From contig NZ_JAJFZM010000006.1 of the NCBI RefSeq assembly GCF_020733705.1, positions 148,096 through 212,095 of the forward strand: a stretch of DNA of 64,000 bases. The letters run 5' to 3'. The position numbers and the translations under genes were made by a program. The notes beneath the pieces were generated by a model. The model was not told where the DNA came from, did not search any database, and was given only the letters and a program-made list of their open reading frames with translations. Positions 18,323-27,352 of the stretch are shown here, piece after piece (positions within the stretch are counted from its first letter, which is position 1; each line of letters opens with the position of its first letter). Origin of the DNA: Nocardia australiensis (GTDB taxonomy: Bacteria > Actinomycetota > Actinomycetes > Mycobacteriales > Mycobacteriaceae).

Positions 18323-19972
18323 ATGTCGATCAGCAGGCGCGGTTTCCTTGCCCGCGGTGCCGCGGCCGCGACGGCTGCCACCGCGGCGTCGGGCGCGGCG
18401 GGGGCCGGCAAAGCCCGCGCCGATATCGACCCCGACAAGCCGAACATTCTCGTGGTCCTCGTGGACGAGATGCGCGCGCCGATGTGGTTCCCCGACCAGG
18501 AAGCGCTGGACGGGATACTGCCGAACATCGCTCGAATCCGCTGCGGTGCTGTGTCATTCGACCAGCACTACACCGCGGCCAACGACTGCACGCCGTCGCG
18601 CGGGGTCCTGCTGACCGGCTTGTACTCGCATCAGACCGGTTGCATGATGACCTCGCAGTCGACATTGTCGCCGTTGTTCCCCACCTGGGGCTCGATGATC
18701 CGCGAACACGGATATGAGACGACGTGGTGGGGGAAATGGCATCTCGGCCATGATTCGGACACGACTCCGGGGGCACTGGCGGATTACGGATTCACGGGCG
18801 GCACCTATCCCTCGCCCAACGGGGCGCCCGGACAGGGCCTGCAGATGGACCCGACCATCGTCGACCAATTCATCGGATGGTTCGATGCCGAAGCAGGTCG
18901 GTCGCCGTGGTGCTGCACGGTGTCGTTGGTCAATCCGCATGACATCCAGTGGTGGCCCCGATGGACCCGACGCCTCCAAGCGCAGCTCGACACTCCACGC
19001 TGGATGAACGAGCTGCCCGCGAACTACGAAACCTTGGAGCAGCTGGCCCGGAAGCCACGCCTGCAGCTTGCGCTGGTGGAAGCCTCGGCCGCCGCGTTCG
19101 GGTTGGCGCCCTACGGAACTCCGGGTGCCGAGCAACAGTGGATCGACATGCGCAACCTCTACCTGTGGCTGCAACAGCAGGTCGACATCCAGATCGGCCG
19201 GGTACTCGACGCGCTGAACCAGCGCCCGGATGTCGCCGCCAACACCGTCATCGTCTTCACCTCCGACCACGGGGACTACGCGGGCTCGCACGGGCTGCAC
19301 GGTAAAGGTGGCGCGGCCTACGACGAGGCGATCAGGGTGCCGCTGTATGTGCACGACCCTCGCGGCCTGCTGAGCCCCACGTCTGCGACAAGTACCCGTG
19401 GACAGCTCACTTCCAGCGCCGATATCACCCCATTGCTGCTGACGATCGCCGCAGGAGGGAGCGCATGGCGCGGGGATGCGCGATACGCACATCTCGCCGA
19501 TCGCCTCGACATCACCGCCCTGTGCCAGGACAGTGGCGCACCAGGGCGGCCCTGGATCGTCCACGCCACCGACGAGCCCACCATCGAAGAGGCGGCCGTG
19601 CTCTTCAACCAGAATGCACCCGCGCATGTCGCAGCGGTACGCACCGCGGACGCGAAATACGTGTCTTATTCACACTTCGTCAACGGACGAATAGAAATAG
19701 ACCCGGCTCAGCAACAAGAACACGAGCTCTACGATTACGCAGTGGCGGGCGGGCAACTCGAACTCGACAACCAAGCCGCAGGTAACGCTGATCTGCGCGC
19801 CCAGATGGAACCGCTACTGCAACAAGCGATTGCCGAACTGAACCAGCCGCTCCCACCCCACCTGCGCCAAGCGCAGGAACAAGGCTTCGCGGACTACCTG
19901 GCACAGGAACACAATGTCCTCGCAATAGCGGAACACGCGCTCCGCGAACTGCAAAACGTCCTCCCCAAATAG
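18323..19972 (+). CDS. Tat-exported arylsulfatase-type sulfatase
   Basis: 549 residues. The N-terminus SISRRGFLARG followed by an Ala-rich stretch is a twin-arginine signal, with probable cleavage near residues 31-34. The sulfatase signature is DCTPSRGVLLTG, in which Cys89 would become formylglycine. Metal ligands are in VLVDEM (about 46-50) and FTSDHGDYAG (about 315). KWHLGH is the second family signature. It should hydrolyse sulfate esters outside the membrane; the activating enzyme is not in the window. The C-terminal 60 residues are Gln/Glu rich. The 302 bases up to the next gene show no gene and no clear terminator. Confidence 0.92.
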   Translation: MSISRRGFLARGAAAATAATAASGAAGAGKARADIDPDKPNILVVLVDEMRAPMWFPDQEALDGILPNIARIRCGAVSFDQHYTAANDCTPSRGVLLTGLYSHQTGCMMTSQSTLSPLFPTWGSMIREHGYETTWWGKWHLGHDSDTTPGALADYGFTGGTYPSPNGAPGQGLQMDPTIVDQFIGWFDAEAGRSPWCCTVSLVNPHDIQWWPRWTRRLQAQLDTPRWMNELPANYETLEQLARKPRLQLALVEASAAAFGLAPYGTPGAEQQWIDMRNLYLWLQQQVDIQIGRVLDALNQRPDVAANTVIVFTSDHGDYAGSHGLHGKGGAAYDEAIRVPLYVHDPRGLLSPTSATSTRGQLTSSADITPLLLTIAAGGSAWRGDARYAHLADRLDITALCQDSGAPGRPWIVHATDEPTIEEAAVLFNQNAPAHVAAVRTADAKYVSYSHFVNGRIEIDPAQQQEHELYDYAVAGGQLELDNQAAGNADLRAQMEPLLQQAIAELNQPLPPHLRQAQEQGFADYLAQEHNVLAIAEHALRELQNVLPK

Positions 19973-20274
19973 TCCCGAGCGGTCCGCGAAGGCGTCGTTC
20001 GAGATTGCAGGGTTCTGGCATGGATAACCGGAATGTCTCCGCATCTAAATGTCTCCGGATCCAGAGGAAGCGGGGTACGCCTTGTGGTGCACCTCGGTGA
20101 TGTGCGCTTCGAATTCGCGGCTCGAGTCACTGCGGCACTGCTATAGAATTGCCAGGTTCGAGGGGTAGGTCGAATTGAAGGCGATTTCGCGCCTGTTATG
20201 TCGAGGGTGCGACCAGCAGTGCGCCCGGCCGCGCGGTGGCCACGCACAGAACTTCAATACAAGGACGGCTCTCC

Positions 20275-21660
20275 ATGACAGACGTCGACTTTTGTGTAGT
20301 CGGTGGGGGATTCGCGGGATTGACGGCCGCCCTGCGGCTGAAACAGGCGGGCCGATCGGTGGCGGTGCTGGAAGCTCGGGACCGGCTCGGCGGGCGAACG
20401 TTCACCGAATTGCGCGAGGATGGGTCCTGGATCGATCGCGGTGGCGCTTGGATCGGGCCGGGCCAGGACCGGATCTATGCATTGATGAATGAGTTCGGGG
20501 TACCGAGTTACAAGCAGTACACCGACGGTGAGGCCATGATGGTGGTCGATGGCAAGCAGTACCGCTATACGGGCACGATCCCGTGGACGATGAGCCCCTG
20601 GGCGGCGATGAACCTTGGTGCGGTATTTCTCGAGCTGGGACATATGTGCAAATCGATTCCCCTCGAAGCTCCGTGGACTGCGAAAAATGCTGACAAGTGG
20701 GATCAGATCACGCTGGCGCAATGGCTGGATAGCAACATCCTGTCCAAGCCGGCCCATGAGCTCCTCGAGGCCGCCATCGCCGGCTGCTACACCTCGGCTG
20801 CCTCGGAGGTGTCACTGCTCTTCGTGCTGTACCAGATGGCGTCGGGGGGTGGACCGCGCTTCGTCCTCGGAGTCAAGGATGCGGCCGAGGATGCTCGACC
20901 AGTCGGGGGCATGGGTGCCATCTACCGGCCGATGGCGGCCGAAATCGGCGACTCGATCCACCTGTCGCAGCCGGTCCGGCACATCCATCAGGATGCCGAC
21001 GGGGTGACCGTACGCTCCGACGAGTTGACCGTGCGTGCACGCCGGGTGATCGTGGCAGTTCCCTTGGCGATCGCAAGCCAGATCCTGTACGAGCCGATGC
21101 TGCCGGTCGATCGATCGTTCCTGCATCAGCGGATGCCGAGCGGCGCGATCTTCAAGATTGCCGCCGTGTACGACGAGCCGTTCTGGCGTCGCGACGGGCT
21201 GTCGGGGCAGTCCGCCGCACCGAGATCACCCGCAACCGTCACCATCGATGCCTGCACGGACACCGGGCAACCTGGGGTCATGTGCGTCATCACCGAGGGG
21301 CCCATCGCGCGGCAGATCGGACAACTCGATGAGGCCGAGCGAAGGGCAGCGATCCTCGGTGCACTCGTCGAGCGGTTCGGCGAAAAGGCCGGCTCCCCCA
21401 TCGACTACATCGAACAGAACTGGAGTATCGAGCCCTATTCCGGTGGCGGGATGCTCAGTCACGCACCAACAGGTGTGCTTACACAGTTCGGCCATGCCCT
21501 GCGCAAACCCTGCGGCCGTCTCCACTGGGCCGGAACCGAGAGCTCTGCCGTCATGTGCGGTTGGGTCGACGGAGCCATTCGATCGGGTGAACGGGCGGCA
21601 AGCGAAGTGATGGAACACGAAACTGTGACCGCACTCGGAAGCAGACCACATCATCTTTGA
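20275..21660 (+). CDS. Flavin-dependent amine oxidase
   Basis: 461 residues from the ATG at 20275, preceded by AAGGACGG. The FAD dinucleotide motif is VVGGGFAGLTAALRL, followed by LEARDRLGGRTFTE. The C-terminal FAD site is LHWAGTESSAVMCGWVDGAI, and EPYSGGGM is typical of putrescine and monoamine oxidases. These enzymes oxidise primary amines to aldehydes with release of H2O2 and ammonia. The last 330 bases of the gene are duplicated at 60831-61160 with a nonsense change. A transposase fragment follows its stop codon directly. Confidence 0.9.
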   Translation: MTDVDFCVVGGGFAGLTAALRLKQAGRSVAVLEARDRLGGRTFTELREDGSWIDRGGAWIGPGQDRIYALMNEFGVPSYKQYTDGEAMMVVDGKQYRYTGTIPWTMSPWAAMNLGAVFLELGHMCKSIPLEAPWTAKNADKWDQITLAQWLDSNILSKPAHELLEAAIAGCYTSAASEVSLLFVLYQMASGGGPRFVLGVKDAAEDARPVGGMGAIYRPMAAEIGDSIHLSQPVRHIHQDADGVTVRSDELTVRARRVIVAVPLAIASQILYEPMLPVDRSFLHQRMPSGAIFKIAAVYDEPFWRRDGLSGQSAAPRSPATVTIDACTDTGQPGVMCVITEGPIARQIGQLDEAERRAAILGALVERFGEKAGSPIDYIEQNWSIEPYSGGGMLSHAPTGVLTQFGHALRKPCGRLHWAGTESSAVMCGWVDGAIRSGERAASEVMEHETVTALGSRPHHL

Positions 21661-21778
21661 AGCCTTTGCGCGACGGGCCTATTCAGCCAGCGCTTCCGCC
21701 GCAGCGTTTTCGACGCCGACCCGCATCTGATCACCGACCGGCCGGGTCAGCCCCTCGGTCGCCGACAAGGGCTACCAC
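21331..21778 (+). repeat. Long direct repeat, copy A
   Basis: Covers the 3' end of the amine oxidase gene and the first part of a transposase fragment. The partner copy is at 60831-61269 in the same orientation, offset by exactly 39,500 bases until a 9-base deletion near 61190. The first 330 bases are almost identical; the tail has more differences. Confidence 0.95.
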
Positions 21779-21910
21779 AGAACCGCGTTCGAGACCTACC
21801 TGGCCGACATAGGTGCGCAGTTGCCGCGTCCGACCCGCAAAGGCGAGCTGGAACGCCCTGACCAGCGCACTGACGAAAGTTCCCGGACGCTCACTGAGCT
21901 CGAGTTTTAA
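21760..21910 (+). mobile_element. Transposase C-terminal fragment (IS982-like)
   Basis: The frame ADKGYHRTAFETYLADIG and PRPTRKGE ends in a TAA at 21910. The DKGY segment with RPxRKxE is the C-terminal part of IS982/IS4-like transposases. It lacks the N-terminal two thirds and abuts the glycerate kinase stop. The start of the same fragment is also present beside copy B of the long repeat. Confidence 0.55.
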
Positions 21911-23106
21911 CCTCGAGGCCGGGCATCGTTGAGCGAGTCGGTCAGCGCCTCGGCGGCGCCCACACCACCGTCCTGACCGCACTCCGCCGACACGGCATAC
22001 CCACCCGAGACTCCGATCTGCTGGCCGATCCGGGTCAGCAGTCGCCGGGTCAGCTCGGGGTCAGCGGCAGTATTGCTGTCGGTGTAGTCGCCGAGGGCGT
22101 AAATGTCCGTGAAACCCGCTGGACCCCATTGGTCTCGGGACAATGTGCTCCGACCGGCCACGGCGACAACCGGGACGGGATGGGCGCGGCGGGCCAGGAC
22201 CGTGGGCAGTTTGCCGTTACCGGTCTGCTCATCGATACTCCCCTCCCCGGTGACCACCAGGTCGTATCCGGGCAGGTGCCGATCGAACTCGAACAAGTCG
22301 AGAAAGAACTCGGCGCCCGACACGATCTTGCCGCCGAGCAGTAACGCCGCGAAGCCGATTCCGCCTGCGCTGCCCGCTCCGGCTGCCGCCGCGACCGCCA
22401 TCGCGTCCGGATAGCCGCTGCGAGCGAACGCTTGGACGAGGTTGTTCAGACCAGCATCGAGAAACCGCACCTCGGCTTCGGCGGCCCCCTTCTGCGGCCC
22501 GTACACCGCCGCCGCACCGTTCGGTCCGAGCAAGGGATTGGTGACGTCTCCGGCGACCACGATCTCGATCCCGGTCAACTTCGCCGCCCGGGATGCGTCG
22601 ACGGTGTGGACTCGGCCCAGATTCCGTCCGCATGCTCGCAGCTGTCTACCCGTCGCGTCGGCGAAGGTGAAGCCGAGCGCTGCGAGCAGTCCCATCCCAC
22701 CGTCGGTACTGGCGCTGCCACCGAGGGCGAGGACAAGCCGGTGCGGCCGATATCGCAATGCCTGCGAGATGGCTTGCCCCATTCCGAGACTGCTCGCGTC
22801 GAGCGGCAACGGGCGGCCGTTCGGAAGCGTGTTGAGGCCGCAGGTGTTGGCGGCCTCGACCACAGCAGTGCCGTCGCCGACTGCGATTCCCCCATATGTC
22901 GGGGTCCCCGCCGCCCCGGCCACCGTCACCGAATGCGGAGCGAAACCTGCTGCTATCGCGGCGTCCACACTGCCGTCGCCGCCGTCGGCCAGCGGCATCC
23001 GATAGCTGTCGATCCCCGCTGACGCCAGGCCCTCCGCCAGCCGGTCGGCCACTTCGGACGCGGAAAGGCTTCCTTTGAACTTGTCGGGGGCGACCAGAAC
23101 CCTCAC
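21907..23106 (-). CDS. Glycerate kinase (GlxK/GarK family)
   Basis: 399 residues with the full family pattern: MRVLVAPDKFKGSLSASEVA at the start, LADGGDGSVDA, ALGGSASTDGGMGLL and VTGEGSIDEQTGNGK. The enzyme phosphorylates D-glycerate to 2-phosphoglycerate and so feeds lower glycolysis. It follows the ABC ATPase by 49 bases in the same direction. It is therefore probably the last gene of the LacI-controlled importer operon, which suggests that the imported compound is degraded to glycerate. The length equals the usual 370-400 residues with a slightly long tail. Confidence 0.95.
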   Translation of the reverse strand: MRVLVAPDKFKGSLSASEVADRLAEGLASAGIDSYRMPLADGGDGSVDAAIAAGFAPHSVTVAGAAGTPTYGGIAVGDGTAVVEAANTCGLNTLPNGRPLPLDASSLGMGQAISQALRYRPHRLVLALGGSASTDGGMGLLAALGFTFADATGRQLRACGRNLGRVHTVDASRAAKLTGIEIVVAGDVTNPLLGPNGAAAVYGPQKGAAEAEVRFLDAGLNNLVQAFARSGYPDAMAVAAAAGAGSAGGIGFAALLLGGKIVSGAEFFLDLFEFDRHLPGYDLVVTGEGSIDEQTGNGKLPTVLARRAHPVPVVAVAGRSTLSRDQWGPAGFTDIYALGDYTDSNTAADPELTRRLLTRIGQQIGVSGGYAVSAECGQDGGVGAAEALTDSLNDARPRG

Positions 23107-23155
23107 GCGGTTGACTTCCTTATCAATGTGTCGGCTCGACGGCGGTGATCGAATA

Positions 23156-23980
23156 TCAGTCCGCGTGTGCCACCGAGCCGAGCAGGTCCCGGACGCGGTT
23201 GGCGACCGTGATGAATTCCGGCGTCTCCATTGTCGTCCCGTAATCCCGGTGCGCGGGCAGGTCGACGTCGAGCAATTCGACGATCCTGCCCGGCCTCGGG
23301 CTCATCACTACCACCCGGTTGGCGAGGTATACGGCCTCGGCCACCGAATGGGTGACCAGCAGTACCGTCGTGCCGGTCTCCCGCCAGATCCGATGCAACT
23401 CGACGTTCATCCGTTCCCTGGTGAGCGCGTCGAGTGCGCCGAACGGCTCGTCCATCAGCAGCACTTCCGGTTCGTGCAGCAGGGCCCGGCACAGCGAAAC
23501 CCGCTGTTGCATGCCGCCGGAGAGTTCGTGCGGGAGTGCGTTCTCGAATCCGCTGAGCCCGGTCATCTCGATGAGTCGTGCGCATTCGGCCGCGGCGGCC
23601 CGTTTGTTCATGCCGCGCATCTCGGCTTGCAGGAGGATGTTCTTGCGAACGGTCCGCCACTCCAGCAGCGCGGCACGCTGGAATACATAGCCGATATTGC
23701 GCTGCGGCCCACGCACGGGGGCGCCGCCGAGTTCGACGCTGCCTCCGCTCGGGTCGGTAAGACCAGCGACTACTTTCAGCAACGTCGACTTGCCGCAGCC
23801 GGACGGACCGACAATCGAGACGAATTCGCCTCTGCCGACCTGCAATCCGACGTCTTGCAGCGCGGTGACCTCACCCCTTTTGGACGAGAACCGCACGGTC
23901 AGGTTGTCCACCGCGACCGCGGTATCGGTACGGGCAATGGTCTTGGTTGGTGTGCTCATATCGTCAGCTGCTCCGGTCAC
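23156..23980 (-). CDS. ABC transporter ATP-binding protein (SsuB/TauB type)
   Basis: 274 residues. Walker A is VGPSGCGKSTLLK, the signature is LSGGMQQRVSLCRAL, Walker B is VLLMDEPFGALD and the H-loop is LLVTHSVAEA. The ELGGAPVRGPQRN element is typical of nitrate/sulfonate/taurine-class importers. Its start overlaps the end of the binding-protein gene as ATGA. It powers the permease encoded at 25137-26009. Confidence 0.95.
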   Translation of the reverse strand: MTGAADDMSTPTKTIARTDTAVAVDNLTVRFSSKRGEVTALQDVGLQVGRGEFVSIVGPSGCGKSTLLKVVAGLTDPSGGSVELGGAPVRGPQRNIGYVFQRAALLEWRTVRKNILLQAEMRGMNKRAAAAECARLIEMTGLSGFENALPHELSGGMQQRVSLCRALLHEPEVLLMDEPFGALDALTRERMNVELHRIWRETGTTVLLVTHSVAEAVYLANRVVVMSPRPGRIVELLDVDLPAHRDYGTTMETPEFITVANRVRDLLGSVAHAD

Positions 23981-25017
23981 GGCTTGCTGGTCGGCGTGAA
24001 CTTCGAGTCCCAGTACTTGGCCGGGTCCTCAGCTTTGTCGAGGAGCCCCGCGCTGCTGAGGACATCGACGGTGGCGCGCCAGTCCGCTTCGGAATTGGTT
24101 CCCGGCGCCTTACCCGCAGTCTCCGGCGTGCCGAGCAGAGGGATGGTCTGCTGCCACTGCTGGAGCAGCACCTGTTGCGGCGGCAGTTGCGGATCCTTAC
24201 CTTCCATCGCGGCGACCGCTGCCTCTGGCTTCGCGACCGCGGCGGCGAACGCCTCACTCGTCGCATCCAGCATGGCCTGTACCAACTTGGGCGAGGATTC
24301 GATGGTGGCCTGGTTGGCGATCAGCCCATTGCTGAAGAAGTTCAGGCCCTGTTCCGAATACCGCAGGTAGCGGATTTCCTTGCCGCTCTTGTTCGCGATG
24401 GTGGGGCCTTGGTCGTGCGCGAAGCCGATAAGCCCATCGACGCGGCCCGAGAGCATCGCCGATATCTTGCCCGCCGAGTCGAGGCTCTGCTGGGTTACCC
24501 GATCCGCCGCAACGCCTGCCTTGTCGAGATAGACGGGGAAGGTCGTGGTCGGTGCGTCGCCCGCGGAGACGGCAATCGTCTTGCCCGCGAGATCGGCTGG
24601 TGTCCGGATATTCGAATCGGCGAATACCTGCACCGCCGAGGGCGTGGTCTGGAGGAAGACGCCGACGCTCTTGATTTTGACGCCCTTGTCGATATTGCTG
24701 AGGACGGCCGGTGTATCGGCCCAGCCGAAGTCGGTCTGCTTCGAACCGGCGGCCTGCGCGGTCTTGGTCGAGCCCTGCCCGGCCGAGATCTTCAGGTCGA
24801 TGCCGTGCTTGGCGAATATGCCCTCTTGCACCCCGTAATAGAACGGCGCGTGCTCGCCGTACGGGTACCAGTTGAGCATCAGCGACACCGCGGTGGTCTT
24901 CCCGTCGATACCAGGGTCCTTCGTGTCGTTGCCGCCGCTCCCGCAGCCGGTCAATACCAGGACCGATGCCACCGCGGCAGCGCCGATCGTCGTGAATGTG
25001 CGCGTTCCGAGTTTCAT
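23977..25017 (-). CDS. ABC transporter substrate-binding lipoprotein (SsuA/THI5-like)
   Basis: 346 residues from the ATG at 25017. GGAG lies eight bases upstream; a longer frame would overlap the permease. The signal peptide ends in the lipobox VLTGCGSG, so it is a membrane-anchored lipoprotein. LNWYPYGEHAPFYYGVQEG and DFGWADTPAVLSN match the NMT1/THI5-SsuA group, which binds sulfonates, pyrimidine precursors, riboflavin or aromatic acids. The ligand is not predictable. The metabolic neighbours (glycerate kinase, oxidoreductase, isomerase) suggest a polyol, sugar acid or similar compound, which would be unusual for this group. Confidence 0.93.
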   Translation of the reverse strand: MKLGTRTFTTIGAAAVASVLVLTGCGSGGNDTKDPGIDGKTTAVSLMLNWYPYGEHAPFYYGVQEGIFAKHGIDLKISAGQGSTKTAQAAGSKQTDFGWADTPAVLSNIDKGVKIKSVGVFLQTTPSAVQVFADSNIRTPADLAGKTIAVSAGDAPTTTFPVYLDKAGVAADRVTQQSLDSAGKISAMLSGRVDGLIGFAHDQGPTIANKSGKEIRYLRYSEQGLNFFSNGLIANQATIESSPKLVQAMLDATSEAFAAAVAKPEAAVAAMEGKDPQLPPQQVLLQQWQQTIPLLGTPETAGKAPGTNSEADWRATVDVLSSAGLLDKAEDPAKYWDSKFTPTSKP

Positions 25018-25136
25018 GCGAGTTCTCCAGCTGTGGCGCGAATATGGTGCGTTCGACATGCTCATGCTGTGCCCTTTGTCGGCATGTGCGGGGCCCTGCG
25101 TGGTTACGCTCCGCTGCCGCCTCCGGGCCTGACCGC

Positions 25137-26009
25137 TCATGCCGCGCCGACGACCGAGGCCGTGGATCGACGGGAGGCGTGCCATGGAATGAGGAACTGC
25201 TCGGCGATTTCGATGATCGCGAACAGGATGATGCCCAGCATGGACATGATGATCAGGGCAGCGAAAAGCATTGCCGTGTCGATATTTCCGTTGGCCTGCA
25301 GGATCACATAGCCGAGACCTTCATTGGCGCCGACGAATTCGCCGACGACGGCGCCGGTGACCGCGAGGGTGGCGGCGATCTTGAGGCCGGACATCAACTG
25401 TGGCAGCGATGCGGGAAACCGCACCTTGACGAACGTCTTCCAATTGCTCGCGCCCATGGTGGAGGTGAGTTCGAGGATCTCGGGATCCACCGAGCGCAGC
25501 CCGGCCATACCGGAGATGACGATCGGGAAGAACGCCATCAGCACAGCGACGAGGATCTTGGGGCTGGTGCCGAAGCCGAGCCACACGATGAACAGCGGTG
25601 CGATCGCGATTTTCGGGATGACCTGCGCGAATAGGATGAGGGGGTACATCGTTCGCTCGATACCGCGTGAGTAGATCATCACCAGTGCGACGGCTTCGCC
25701 GATCAGCGCGGCGATGATGAAGCCGACCACCGTTTCGTAGGTGGTGACCCAAGTGTTCTGGAGCAGGTACATCGAGTTGTCGGCAGCGGTTCGCCAGGTA
25801 TCCGCCGGCGACGGCAGGATGTACGGCTCGACGAGTTCGAACTTCGTGACGGCCCACCATGCGACGACCAGCACCGCCACCAGGGCGAGCGGCCGCCATA
25901 TGGTCGACCACATAGTGGATAGGGATGGGAGCTTCCGGCGCCGGGTGCGAACGGGTTGGGTCGCTTTCGGTGCGGAGGAACTGGCCGCGACGGACGTGAC
26001 TACCGCCAT
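25137..26009 (-). CDS. ABC transporter permease (SsuC type)
   Basis: 290 residues with six membrane helices and the EAA loop SLPQLMSGLKIAATLAVTGA around residue 190. The N-terminal 40 residues are Arg/Ser rich and cytoplasmic. It is the first gene of the importer operon and lies 119 bases before the binding protein. Upstream, TTGACA (26115-26110) and TAGCCT (26091-26086) with an 18-base spacer form a likely promoter, and a 14-base operator (26059-26072) lies just downstream of it. Confidence 0.94.
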   Translation of the reverse strand: MAVVTSVAASSSAPKATQPVRTRRRKLPSLSTMWSTIWRPLALVAVLVVAWWAVTKFELVEPYILPSPADTWRTAADNSMYLLQNTWVTTYETVVGFIIAALIGEAVALVMIYSRGIERTMYPLILFAQVIPKIAIAPLFIVWLGFGTSPKILVAVLMAFFPIVISGMAGLRSVDPEILELTSTMGASNWKTFVKVRFPASLPQLMSGLKIAATLAVTGAVVGEFVGANEGLGYVILQANGNIDTAMLFAALIIMSMLGIILFAIIEIAEQFLIPWHASRRSTASVVGAA

Positions 26010-26058
26010 CTGGAGTCCTAAAGCTAGTAGTGGAGCGGGGTTCGAACTGCACCCGCTG

Positions 26059-26072
26059 GGAATGCGCTTTCC
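26059..26072. promoter_or_regulatory. LacI-type operator, ABC operon side
   Basis: GGAATGCGCTTTCC, an imperfect palindrome of the LacI/GalR type centred on GCGC. The exact reverse complement occurs at 27241-27254 in front of the divergent operon. It lies about 13 bases downstream of the -10 element, where a bound repressor would block transcription start. Confidence 0.8.
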
Positions 26073-26085
26073 GAAGCTGGGACCG

Positions 26086-26115
26086 AGGCTAGTGTGACCG
26101 GACCCACAGTGTCAA
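26086..26115 (-). promoter_or_regulatory. Promoter of the ABC importer operon
   Basis: On the minus strand, TTGACA at 26115-26110, an 18-base spacer and TAGCCT at 26091-26086. The permease ATG is 77 bases further on. Confidence 0.55.
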
Positions 26116-26135
26116 GGGTTCGAAATTGTCGCAGG

Positions 26136-27176
26136 TCAGACGCGTCGTATCGCGCTGCTGTCGCGCAGGATCACCCGCCCCGGCACGAATTCGTGGGCAT
26201 GCGATGCCGTGGCGGAGTCATCGAGCGCGAGCCTCACGGCACGCTCGCCGATATCGACCAGCGACAGCGCTACCGTCGAGAGACCCGGCACGTGGTCACG
26301 CAGCGTTGGGATATCGTCGAATCCGGCGACGCAGACGTCCTCGGGAACCGAAAAGCCGAGTTCGCGCCAGGCCGCGATCGCCCCGATCGCCATGACATCC
26401 GTCACAGCGAATACGCAGGGTGGGACGTCATCGGCTTGTCCCGGATGCAGATCCAATGCGGCGATGAGCCGGCGCGCGGCACTGAAACCACCGTCACGGG
26501 AGAAGTCCCCCGCGATCTCCACCAGCGGTGTCACGCCTTGCGTCGCGAGAGCTTCAACGAAGCCGTTGCGCCGGTCGACGGCGGTCCTGATATTGCCCGG
26601 CCCGCCGATGACGGCGAAATTGCGGTGGCCCTGCCCGAGTAGGGCGTGCGCTAATTGCGCTGATGCCGCGTGGTTTTCGGGCTCTACGGCGGCGCCGAAG
26701 GAGAGCGGCTGTCCGATCACGACCACCTTGCCGCTGTTGTCCAGATACCGCGCGCATTCCTTCTCGAGGTCGCGATCGAGATCCCCGCTCTGGCGTGAGC
26801 CCGCCAGGATGATCGCGTCGGCGCGGTGGGAGATGAAGGTGCTCACGGATTCGCGTTCGATATCGAAATCGCGGTGCGTACTGGCCAGCAGTACGAGTTT
26901 GCCCGCCCTGCGCGCCGCCGTCTGGACGCCCTGCGCGATCGAGGAGAAGTAGGGGTCGGCGATATCGTGCACGACGAGTCCGAGGAGCCCGGTCGAAGAC
27001 CGCGCCAGGGCCTGGGCCTGGGCATTTGCCACATAACCCAATTCGGCGGCGGCGGCGCGAACTCGGTCGGCGACGCCTTCGCCCGGGATCCGCGACGATC
27101 CGTTGAGCACGCGTGACGCGGTCGCCTGGGAGACGCCCGCCCGGATCGCGACGTCTTGCAATCTCACAGCCGCCAT
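26136..27176 (-). CDS. LacI-family transcriptional regulator
   Basis: 346 residues from the ATG at 27176, which follows a GAGG and places the HTH at the very N-terminus. The HTH is VRLQDVAIRAGVSQATASRVL and the hinge helix is ANAQAQALARSSTG. The rest is a periplasmic-binding-protein-like sensor domain (LGLVVHDIADPYFSSIAQG, VAGFDDIPTLRDHVPGLSTV). It sits between two operons that share one operator sequence, and is most likely their repressor and its own. The inducer should be the transported compound or an early metabolite. Confidence 0.95.
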   Translation of the reverse strand: MAAVRLQDVAIRAGVSQATASRVLNGSSRIPGEGVADRVRAAAAELGYVANAQAQALARSSTGLLGLVVHDIADPYFSSIAQGVQTAARRAGKLVLLASTHRDFDIERESVSTFISHRADAIILAGSRQSGDLDRDLEKECARYLDNSGKVVVIGQPLSFGAAVEPENHAASAQLAHALLGQGHRNFAVIGGPGNIRTAVDRRNGFVEALATQGVTPLVEIAGDFSRDGGFSAARRLIAALDLHPGQADDVPPCVFAVTDVMAIGAIAAWRELGFSVPEDVCVAGFDDIPTLRDHVPGLSTVALSLVDIGERAVRLALDDSATASHAHEFVPGRVILRDSSAIRRV

Positions 27177-27211
27177 GGCTTCGTGCCTCGTTCCCTCGGT
27201 ACGCGTGGGGG

Positions 27212-27240
27212 TTGACCGGATATCGGGACTAGCATAACTT
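27212..27240 (+). promoter_or_regulatory. Promoter of the oxidoreductase-DUF993-isomerase operon
   Basis: TTGACC (27212-27217), a 17-base spacer and TAACTT (27235-27240), directly followed by the operator at 27241. The first gene starts at 27353, leaving a leader of about 105 bases. Confidence 0.55.
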
Positions 27241-27254
27241 GGAAAGCGCATTCC
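27241..27254. promoter_or_regulatory. LacI-type operator, oxidoreductase operon side
   Basis: GGAAAGCGCATTCC, the exact reverse complement of the site at 26059-26072. It begins at the base after the -10 hexamer and so covers the expected start of transcription. It also lies 65 bases upstream of the LacI start codon, allowing autoregulation. Confidence 0.8.
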
Positions 27255-27352
27255 GACGCTGACTTGTCCACTCGCCGTGTGCGGGTCCATCCGCACCGTC
27301 CACGACCCATTCTGGTGTCGTCAGCCACGCAAATCAGAAGAGGCACATACCA